Below are positions 1 to 5,302 of a stretch of DNA of 6,591 nucleotides, piece after piece (the first letter of the stretch is position 1; each line of letters starts with the position of its first letter). Made by a program: the position numbers and the translations under genes. Source of the stretch: Betaproteobacteria bacterium (GTDB lineage: Bacteria > Pseudomonadota > Gammaproteobacteria > Burkholderiales > SG8-39); the NCBI GenBank assembly GCA_029865405.1, contig JAOUGZ010000154.1, forward strand, positions 1 through 6,591, given 5' to 3'. The notes beneath the pieces were generated by a model. The model had not been told where the DNA came from, searched no databases, and worked only from the letters and a program-made list of their open reading frames with translations.

Positions 1-1
1 G

Positions 2-136
2 ATCATCGCGCACTTCGGCTATGCCGCGTCCACGCTGCTCTACGCCAGCCTCGGGCTGGCGGCGACGGTCGCCATCGGCTATCGCTGGCGTCTCGCGCTC
101 TGGCGGCGCACGGCGGCTGCGAACGCGGACCTCTAG
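2..136 (+). CDS. C-terminal end of an integral membrane protein, possibly an MFS-type transporter (partial)
   Basis: Only the last 44 codons and a TAG stop lie in the window; the gene starts upstream of base 1. The peptide begins IIAHFGYAASTLLYASLGLA, continues through about 20 mostly hydrophobic residues (roughly residues 3-24), and then carries a basic stretch (YRWRLALWRR) followed by a short polar tail ending in NADL. A final transmembrane helix followed by positively charged residues is what the cytoplasmic C-terminus of a multi-pass transporter looks like, and the major facilitator superfamily is a reasonable guess. The fragment is too short to assign a family, so the transporter call is an inference. 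It converges on the minus-strand operon and its stop overlaps the last gene of that operon. If it is a transporter it could import the operon's substrate, but opposite orientation argues against co-transcription. Confidence 0.6.
   Translation: MIAHFGYAASTLLYASLGLAATVAIGYRWRLALWRRTAAANADL
133..136. other. Interlocked stop codons of convergent genes (CTAG)
   Basis: The palindrome CTAG holds both stops. The plus-strand membrane protein ends with TAG at 134-136, and the minus-strand oxidoreductase ends with TAG read from 135 to 133. The coding regions therefore overlap by 4 nt and there is no intergenic space for a terminator. Any transcription terminator for either unit has to lie inside the opposing gene, so the two messages probably overlap at their 3' ends. 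Confidence 0.8.
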
Positions 137-1122
137 CCGGGCAGCAGCACGATCTTGCCCTGCACCTGGCGCGCGTCGAAGCGCGCCAGCGCCTCGGCGA
201 AGTCCTCGAGCGCGTAGCGTGCCGTGATCTCGGGCTTCAGTTTCCCCTCGCCGTACAGCGCGTAGAGCCCTTCCTGCACGCGCTGCACGCGCTCGGGCTC
301 GCGCCCGCGGTAGTCGGTCCACTGCAGGCCGATCACGGCGAGGTTCTTCACCAGCAGGTAGCCCGCCTTCACTTCGGGGACGCGCCCGGAGGCGAAGCCG
401 ATCGACACCAGGCGGCCGCGCCAGGCGAGCGCGCGCAGGGCAGCGTCGAATACGTCGCCGCCCACGTTGTCGAGCACGATGTCGACGCCGCCCATGCCCA
501 CGGCGGCGTGGACCTGCGCGCGCAGGCCGTCGCGCAGGTCCGGCGCCGCGAGGTCGACGACGTGGTCGGCGCCATGGCGCCGGCAGAGCGCGCCCTTCTC
601 CTGGCTGGTGACGCCGGCGACGACGACGGCGCCGAGCGCCTTGGCGAGCTGCACGCACGCCAGCCCGACGCCGCCCGAGGCGCCGGTGACGAGCACCGAT
701 TCGCCATTCCGGTACGCGCCGCGCTCGAGCAGCGCAAAGTGCGCGGTCTGGTAGGCGAGCGCGAGCACCGCGCCGTCGTCGAACGGCATCGCCTGCGGCA
801 TCGGGTAGCAGATCTTCTCGCTCACCACGACCTTCTCGGCGTAGGTGCCGTACTCGGGCAGCGCCATCACGCGCTCGCCCGCGCGCACGCGCGTCACGCC
901 TTCGCCCACCGCGCCCACCACGCCCGCGACTTCCTTGCCCGGGCTGAAGGGCCGCGGCGGCAAGAGCTGGTAGCTGCCCTGCATCACCATCAGGTCGGGG
1001 AAATTGACGCCGATGGCGCGCGCCTCGATCAGCACCTCGCCGCGCGCGGGCGCCGGGTCGGGGACGGACTCGAGCCGGTGGCGGGCGAGCGGGCCGTGCT
1101 CGCGGACGATCACCGCGCGCAT
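133..1122 (-). CDS. Zinc-independent MDR oxidoreductase, NADPH:quinone oxidoreductase-like
   Basis: The 329-residue protein is a full-length medium-chain dehydrogenase/reductase of the quinone oxidoreductase branch. Residues 1-125 form the GroES-like catalytic domain, with GEVLIEARAIGVNFPDLMVM (29-48) and a PGKEVAGVV segment (61-69) typical of QOR proteins. Residues 126-260 form the Rossmann fold with the nucleotide motif TGASGGVG (146-153), then a TSQEK segment (172-176) after the next strand, as in NADPH-using members. The cysteine/histidine zinc ligands of alcohol dehydrogenases are absent. The family transfers hydride from NADPH to quinones, enones or enoyl thioesters, and the substrate cannot be read from sequence. 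The ATG follows the previous gene's TAG directly (TAGATG), with no clear Shine-Dalgarno site, so translation is probably coupled. As last gene of a CoA-thioester operon it may reduce an unsaturated intermediate or a side product; that role is inferred. Confidence 0.88.
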   Translation of the reverse strand: MRAVIVREHGPLARHRLESVPDPAPARGEVLIEARAIGVNFPDLMVMQGSYQLLPPRPFSPGKEVAGVVGAVGEGVTRVRAGERVMALPEYGTYAEKVVVSEKICYPMPQAMPFDDGAVLALAYQTAHFALLERGAYRNGESVLVTGASGGVGLACVQLAKALGAVVVAGVTSQEKGALCRRHGADHVVDLAAPDLRDGLRAQVHAAVGMGGVDIVLDNVGGDVFDAALRALAWRGRLVSIGFASGRVPEVKAGYLLVKNLAVIGLQWTDYRGREPERVQRVQEGLYALYGEGKLKPEITARYALEDFAEALARFDARQVQGKIVLLPG

Positions 1123-1764
1123 CTAGCCGCGCTGCTTGGCGGCGCGCGCGCGGCGCGCCGGCGCGTAGGCCGCGTCGCCGAGCGCTTCGTAGAGGGCCTG
1201 GGTGACGTCGAAGTGCGCCGCGAGCCCGGTGCGCTCGAGGAGCGCGATCGGGCCCTCGGGGTAGCCGAGCCCCAATTTCAGCGTGGTGTCCATGTCATCG
1301 GCGCTGGCGAGGCCTTCGTCCAGCCGCCTGAGCGCCGCGTTGAAGTAGGGCCGGATCAGCCGGTCGACGATGCGTCCGGGGAAATCGTTGCACACCGCGA
1401 CTGCGAGGCCCGCGTCCTCGAACAGCTTCTGCGCCGCGGCGAGCGCGGCGGGGCCGGTGCGCGGTTGGCGCACCAGCTCGACGAGGTTCGTCGGCGCGGC
1501 GTCGCCCAGGCGAAAGCGCGCGAAGCCGAGCACGTTCGAGCCTTCGGTGCCGCGCGACTCGCCGGTGTAGACGCCCAGGCATTCGGTGCCGAGCTCGAGC
1601 AGGACGGCGGTGCGGGTATCGGGGTTCTTGATGCGTGCGATCCCGCGCTTCACCTCGGCGCCGATGACGACGACGATCCCGCCGTCCTCGGCGGCGCCCT
1701 GCGTGAGCGCGTGCGCCGCGGGAAAGGAGCGGCTCGCGCCGGTGTCGATGACGCAGTAGGCCAT
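1123..1764 (-). CDS. Stand-alone second-half 3-hydroxyacyl-CoA dehydrogenase protein (reduced Rossmann region plus C-terminal 3HCDH domain)
   Basis: This 213-residue protein has no GxGxxG NAD site. Residues 1-125 look like the degenerate Rossmann-like middle region found in long PaaH-type 3-hydroxyacyl-CoA dehydrogenases. Residues 126-200 match the 3HCDH C-terminal helical domain, with PGRIVDRLIRPYFNAALRRL (129-148), an EGLASADDMD stretch (150-159) and LGLGYPEGPIALL (164-176). The Asn that is catalytic in the first domain of the family is Asp134 here, so this protein is unlikely to catalyse the reaction alone. It ends in a basic tail (ARRARAAKQRG, 203-213). Its ATG lies 2 nt after the stop of the complete dehydrogenase gene and in a different frame, so the pair together supply the domain order of one long (about 500-residue) enzyme. 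It may act as a dimerisation or substrate-specificity partner, which is inference. An ancestral fusion broken by an indel is the alternative. Confidence 0.8.
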   Translation of the reverse strand: MAYCVIDTGASRSFPAAHALTQGAAEDGGIVVVIGAEVKRGIARIKNPDTRTAVLLELGTECLGVYTGESRGTEGSNVLGFARFRLGDAAPTNLVELVRQPRTGPAALAAAQKLFEDAGLAVAVCNDFPGRIVDRLIRPYFNAALRRLDEGLASADDMDTTLKLGLGYPEGPIALLERTGLAAHFDVTQALYEALGDAAYAPARRARAAKQRG

Positions 1765-1766
1765 GC

Positions 1767-2642
1767 TCAGGCGCCGAACATCTTCGAGTCCTTGTGCACG
1801 TGAAAGCCGCGGCCGGTCTTCTTGCCCAGGCGTCCGGCGGCGATCATGCGCCGCACGAGCGGCGGGCAGGCGGCGCGCGGCTCGTGCGTGAGGCCGTGCA
1901 TCGCCTCGCAGAGCAGCAACTGCGTGTCCATGCCGACGAGATCGAGGAGCTCGAACGGTCCCATGGCGTAGCCCATCGCGCCCTTGATGGCCTTGTCGAT
2001 CTCGGCGGGCTCGGCGACGCCCGACTCGACCAGGCGGATGGCGTCGTTGTTGAACGGGATGAGGAAGTAATTGAGGATGAAGCCCGGGCTGTCCTGGGTC
2101 TTCACCGGGTGCTGGCCGAGCGCCTTGCAGAATTCCCGCGCCGCCTGGAAGCTCGCCTCGCTCGTGTTCAGGCCCGGCGACATCTCCACCAGCTTCATCA
2201 ATTGCGCCGGCAGGCAGAAATGCATGCCGACGAAGCGATCGTCGCGCCCCGAGCCGCCCGCAATCTCGGTGATCGAGAGGGTCGAAGTGTTGGAGGCGAA
2301 GAGCGTGTGTGCCGGGCAGATGCCGTCCAGTTGCGCAAAGAGCGCGTGCTTGACCTTGAGGTCCTCGAACACCGCCTCGATGACGAGGTCGCAGGCCTTG
2401 AAGTCCTCGAGCCTCGTCGTGCCGACCAGATTGCCGAGGATCGTCTTGACCTGCTCGGCCTTGAGCTTGCCGCGCTCGACGGACTTGGCGAAGAAGGCTT
2501 CGCTTTGCTGCCGTGCTTTCGCGAGCGCGTCGGCGCGCGTGTCGTAGACCAGCGTCCGGAAGCCCGCGCGCGCCGCGACGATCGCGATGCCCGCGCCCAT
2601 GGTGCCGCAGCCCGCGACGCCCACCGTGCGGATCTCAGCCAT
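1767..2642 (-). CDS. 3-hydroxyacyl-CoA dehydrogenase (NAD-dependent)
   Basis: The 291-residue protein has the size and layout of the single-unit Hbd/SCHAD family, which oxidises (S)-3-hydroxyacyl-CoA to 3-oxoacyl-CoA. The NAD-binding motif is GCGTMG (11-16), with acidic Asp34 (VYD) at the end of the second strand favouring NAD over NADP. Counting against human SCHAD, the catalytic set is present: Ser120 in SNTS, His141, Glu153 in KLVE and Asn191 in FILN. The C-terminal 3HCDH domain follows (about 187-283), including GYAMGPFELLDLVG (224-237) and LGKKTGRGF (272-280). Unusually, the segment after His141 reads HFCLPAQLMK instead of the common HFFNPVPLMK-type sequence. The ATG overlaps the acyl-CoA dehydrogenase gene by 8 nt and has a purine-rich AAGGGA four bases upstream (2647-2652). 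The gene is followed immediately by the second-half 3HCDH gene. Family assignment is secure; the exact substrate is not. Confidence 0.93.
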   Translation of the reverse strand: MAEIRTVGVAGCGTMGAGIAIVAARAGFRTLVYDTRADALAKARQQSEAFFAKSVERGKLKAEQVKTILGNLVGTTRLEDFKACDLVIEAVFEDLKVKHALFAQLDGICPAHTLFASNTSTLSITEIAGGSGRDDRFVGMHFCLPAQLMKLVEMSPGLNTSEASFQAAREFCKALGQHPVKTQDSPGFILNYFLIPFNNDAIRLVESGVAEPAEIDKAIKGAMGYAMGPFELLDLVGMDTQLLLCEAMHGLTHEPRAACPPLVRRMIAAGRLGKKTGRGFHVHKDSKMFGA

Positions 2643-3813
2643 GCGATCCCTTGTCCATGAAGCTGCGGCCGATGAGCTGGCGGTGGATCTGGTTGGTGCC
2701 CTCCCAGATCTGCGTGATCTTGGCGTCGCGCATCAGGCGCTCGACGCGGTAGTCCTTGCAGTAGCCATAGCCGCCGTGCAGCTGCACCGCTTCCGTCGCG
2801 ATGCGCATCGCGAGGTCCGAGGCGCGCAGCTTGAGCATCGAGGCCTCGATGCCGATGTCCTGCGCGCCGCCGTCGACCAGGCGCGCGACGTGCCACAGCC
2901 ACGCCTCGCACTGCGCGAGCCCGGTGGCGAGGTCGGCGAGCAGGAACTGTATGCCCTGGAACTCGACGATGCGCCTGCCGGACTGGCGCCGCTCGTTGAT
3001 GTAGGCGACCGCGTCCTCGAATGCCGCGCGCGCGATGCCGAGCGCGTGCGCCGCGACGCTCGGGCGCGACTTGTTGAGCGAGGCGAGCAGGAGCTTCAGG
3101 CCGTCGCCGGGCGCGCCGAGCAGGTTCGCGCGCGGCACGCGGCAGCCGTCGAAGGCGAGCGTGGCGGTGCCGGAGGCCCGGTGCCCCATCTTGTCCTCGG
3201 TGCGCACCACCTTGAGGCCCGGCGTGCCTTGTTCCAGGATCAGCGCCGAGATCGACTTTCGCTCGTCGTCGATCTCGCTCCACTTGCCGAAGACGAGCAT
3301 CAGGTCGGCGACGTCGCCGTTGGTGATGAAGGTCTTGCCGCCGTCGACGACGATCGCGTCGCCCTCGGGCCGGAAGCGCGTCTTCATGCCGGTGGCGTCC
3401 GACCCCGCGGTGGGCTCGGTGATGGCGAGCGCGGCGAGGCCGCCCTGCGCGATCCTCGGCAGCAAACGCTTCCTCTGCTCTTCGCTGCCGAAATCGGCGA
3501 GCGGCTTCATGGCGTGGAAATTGGTCGCCCAGATGATGCCGGTGGCGGCGCAGGCCTTGCTGATCTCGCGCACGCAGGCGAGGTACGCGGCGTAGGACAC
3601 GGGGTGCCCGCCGCAGTCCTCGGGAATGAACATCGCGTTCAGGCCGAGGGCGTTGATCGCCTCGAGGTTGCCGCGCGGGAATTCGGCCGCGCGGTCGTGG
3701 TGCTCGGCGCGCGGCGCGAGCACCTCGCGCGCCAGCGTGCGCACGCTCTCCACGAGCATGCGCTCTTCGTCCTGCAGCGCGAGCGTGCCGTCCAAGCGCT
3801 CGAAGACGTTCAT
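2635..3813 (-). CDS. Acyl-CoA dehydrogenase (FAD-dependent)
   Basis: The 392-residue protein has the usual length of this flavoenzyme family, which introduces the 2,3 double bond into acyl-CoA and passes electrons to electron-transfer flavoprotein. It shows the N-terminal helical domain (about 5-120), the middle beta domain with signature ALAITEPTAGSDATGMKT (128-145), and the C-terminal helical domain with YRVERLMRDAKITQIWEGTN (355-374). Glu371 in WEGTNQIHR sits at the position of the catalytic base of medium/short-chain enzymes, so it should be active. The reading frame is open upstream to 4050, but the ATG at 3813 is preferred: the product MNVFERLDGT begins where the family does and it shares one base with the SDR stop (TGATG). 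No strong ribosome site is visible, so coupling to the SDR is likely. Chain-length or ring specificity cannot be decided here. Confidence 0.94.
   Translation of the reverse strand: MNVFERLDGTLALQDEERMLVESVRTLAREVLAPRAEHHDRAAEFPRGNLEAINALGLNAMFIPEDCGGHPVSYAAYLACVREISKACAATGIIWATNFHAMKPLADFGSEEQRKRLLPRIAQGGLAALAITEPTAGSDATGMKTRFRPEGDAIVVDGGKTFITNGDVADLMLVFGKWSEIDDERKSISALILEQGTPGLKVVRTEDKMGHRASGTATLAFDGCRVPRANLLGAPGDGLKLLLASLNKSRPSVAAHALGIARAAFEDAVAYINERRQSGRRIVEFQGIQFLLADLATGLAQCEAWLWHVARLVDGGAQDIGIEASMLKLRASDLAMRIATEAVQLHGGYGYCKDYRVERLMRDAKITQIWEGTNQIHRQLIGRSFMDKGSHG
2647..2652 (-). promoter_or_regulatory. Shine-Dalgarno-like AAGGGA before the 3-hydroxyacyl-CoA dehydrogenase
   Basis: AAGGGA lies four bases upstream of ATG 2642, within the last codons of the acyl-CoA dehydrogenase gene (AAG GGA TCG CAT GGC TGA). 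It supports this start and the 8-nt overlap of the two genes. Spacing is slightly short but usable. Confidence 0.55.
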
Positions 3814-4532
3814 CAGTGCGCCATGCCCTGGCCGCCGTCGAGGTAGATGGTCTCGCCGGTGAGGTAGGGGATGTCCTCCGTAAAGAGCATCGCCACGAGG
3901 CGCGCCACGTCGTGCACCGTTCCCGGGCCGCCGGTGGGCACGCGCGCTTGCAGAAAGGCGTGCAGCTTGCCGCGCATCGCTTCGGCGTTGAGCTCCGTCT
4001 CGATGTAGCCCGGCGCGACGTCGAGCACGCGGATCTTCTGCGGCGCCCACTCCACCGCCAGGCAGCGCGTGATGGCGCCGACCGCGGCCTTGGAGGCGCA
4101 GTAGGCGAGGTTGCGCTTCACGCCGAGCTTGTCGAAGAACGAGCCGATGTTGACGATCGTGCCGCCCTCCTGCGCGAGGTAGGGATAGATCTCGCGGCAG
4201 GCGACGAACACGCCGCGCGCATTGGTGTCCATGACCTCGTCGTAGACGCCGGTGGCGAGCTCGTGCGATTTGCCGTCGAGGTGGATGCCGGCGTTGTTCA
4301 CCAGGCCGCCGATGGCGCCGGCGCGCTCGGCGAGCGTCGACAGGGCCTGGCGGATCGAGACCACGTCGGTGACGTCGCAGGTGATCGGCAGGCAGCGCTC
4401 GTGCTCCGGCGCGGCGCCCTTTCGCGTCAGGCAGCCGACGGTGAAGCCGCGCGCGGCGAGCTCGAGCGCGATGGCCGCGCCGATCCCGCGGCTCGCGCCG
4501 GTGACCGCAATCGCGCGCTTCTGCGCCGCCAC
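3813..4532 (-). CDS. Short-chain dehydrogenase/reductase (FabG/3-hydroxyacyl-CoA dehydrogenase-like)
   Basis: The 239-residue classical SDR is complete. It has the nucleotide motif TGASRGIG (11-18), the NNAG motif (79-82), and the catalytic tetrad Asn104, Ser131 (NIGS), Tyr144 and Lys148 (YCASK). PGYIETE (174-180) and the C-terminal TGETIYLDGG segment (225-234) are also standard. After the second strand the sequence is CLTRKG (34-39) with basic residues and no acidic residue, which points to NADP(H). It could interconvert a hydroxyl and a keto group on a CoA thioester, for example a 3-hydroxyacyl-CoA or a ring hydroxyl as in the BadH step of cyclohexanecarboxylate degradation; that parallel is a hypothesis. 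Translation probably starts at GTG 4532, one base after the hydratase stop, with AAGGA eight bases upstream. It shares its TGA with the next gene's ATG. Confidence 0.92.
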   Translation of the reverse strand: MAAQKRAIAVTGASRGIGAAIALELAARGFTVGCLTRKGAAPEHERCLPITCDVTDVVSIRQALSTLAERAGAIGGLVNNAGIHLDGKSHELATGVYDEVMDTNARGVFVACREIYPYLAQEGGTIVNIGSFFDKLGVKRNLAYCASKAAVGAITRCLAVEWAPQKIRVLDVAPGYIETELNAEAMRGKLHAFLQARVPTGGPGTVHDVARLVAMLFTEDIPYLTGETIYLDGGQGMAH

Positions 4533-4533
4533 C

Positions 4534-5301
4534 TCAGCGGTCCTTGAAGGCGGGCTTGCGCTTGGCCATGAACGCCGCCATGCCTTCGACCGCGTCCTCG
4601 GTCTGGAAGGCGAGGGTGGAGAGGTCGGCCTCGATCTTCAGGCCCTCGGCCACCGTGGTGGACAGGGCGCGCGTCACCGCCTCGCGCGCGAAGCCCAGCA
4701 CCGGCAGGCTGTAGCCGGAGAATTCGCGCGCGAATGCCATGCCCTGCGCCAGCGCGTCGCCCTCGACGATGCGGCTCACGAGGCCCCAGGCAAGCGCGGT
4801 GGGCGCATCGACGGGCTTGCCGGTCATGACCATCTCCAGCGCACGCGCCTCGCCCACCACGCGCGGCAGGCGCTGCGTGCCGCCGTAGCCCGGGATGAGG
4901 CCGAGCTTGATCTCGGGCGTGCCCAGGCGCGCATTCGGCGTGGCGAGGCGGAAGGTGCAGGCGAGCGCGAGCTCCAGGCCGCCGCCGAAGGCGTAGCCGT
5001 TGACGATCGCCACCGAGGGCATCGGCAGGCGCTCGAGCCGCGCAAAGATCGCCTGCCCGTTCTCGGCGCCGCGCTTCTTGTCCATGAGGGAACGATTGGC
5101 GAGCTCGCCGATGTCGGCGCCGGCGCAGAAGGCCTTGGCGCCCGCGCCGGTGATGAGGAGCGCGCGCGCGTCGCCCGCGGCGACCTCGTCGAAGGCGCGC
5201 TCGAGGTCCTCGAGCAGCGCAAAAGACAGCGCGTTCAGCGCCTGCGGCCGGTTGAGGGTGATGAGCGCGAATTCCTCGACGCGCGAGAGTTCTACGGACA
5301 C
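4534..5301 (-). CDS. Enoyl-CoA hydratase (crotonase family)
   Basis: The 255-residue protein has full crotonase length and hydrates 2-enoyl-CoA to 3-hydroxyacyl-CoA. FCAGADIGEL (58-67) supplies the first oxyanion-hole residue (Ala62) and NGYAFGGGLELALAC (101-115) the second (Gly107). Both catalytic glutamates of true hydratases are in place: Glu110, matching Glu144 of rat mitochondrial hydratase, and Glu130 in TPEIKLGLIPGYGGTQRL (128-145), matching Glu164. This argues for a real hydratase rather than an isomerase or hydrolase relative. The C-terminus AFMAKRKPAFKDR is typical. The start is taken as GTG 5301, because a strong AAAGGAG lies seven bases upstream and the protein N-terminus then fits the family. 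An out-of-frame ATG between the two reaches a stop after four codons. The gene lies one base from both neighbours. Confidence 0.95.
   Translation of the reverse strand: MSVELSRVEEFALITLNRPQALNALSFALLEDLERAFDEVAAGDARALLITGAGAKAFCAGADIGELANRSLMDKKRGAENGQAIFARLERLPMPSVAIVNGYAFGGGLELALACTFRLATPNARLGTPEIKLGLIPGYGGTQRLPRVVGEARALEMVMTGKPVDAPTALAWGLVSRIVEGDALAQGMAFAREFSGYSLPVLGFAREAVTRALSTTVAEGLKIEADLSTLAFQTEDAVEGMAAFMAKRKPAFKDR
4541..4545 (-). promoter_or_regulatory. Shine-Dalgarno site for the GTG start of the SDR
   Basis: The minus strand reads AAGGA eight bases before GTG 4532. It lies inside the final codons of the hydratase gene (TTC AAG GAC CGC TGA). Good spacing supports GTG 4532, one base after the hydratase stop, as the SDR start. 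Confidence 0.65.
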
Positions 5302-5302
5302 G

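Noticed and set aside
1139..1160. Alternating GC tract with the perfect palindrome CGGCGCGCCG (1151-1160), considered as a hairpin, Z-DNA element or terminator
   Set aside because: It encodes the Ala/Arg-rich tail of the 213-residue protein, has no T-tract and is explained by Ala/Arg codons in a G+C-rich genome.
1762..1770. Programmed -1 frameshift joining the dehydrogenase and the second-half 3HCDH gene
   Set aside because: The junction (GGCGCCTGAGCATG) has no classic slippery heptamer, and the downstream gene has its own ATG. The possibility is kept only as an alternative under the split-gene finding.
508..1803. Long plus-strand open frame of 431 codons, with similar ones at 1794-2660, 2587-3846, 3816-4547, 4252-5409 and 5000-6286
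   Set aside because: All lie opposite well-recognised minus-strand enzymes, and their products are Arg/Ala/Asp/His-rich with no recognisable domain. Long antisense frames are expected in such G+C-rich coding DNA.
3814..4050. N-terminal extension of the acyl-CoA dehydrogenase up to 4050
   Set aside because: It would overlap the SDR gene by about 240 nt and adds an Arg-rich segment unlike the family. ATG 3813 gives a normal N-terminus and a TGATG junction.
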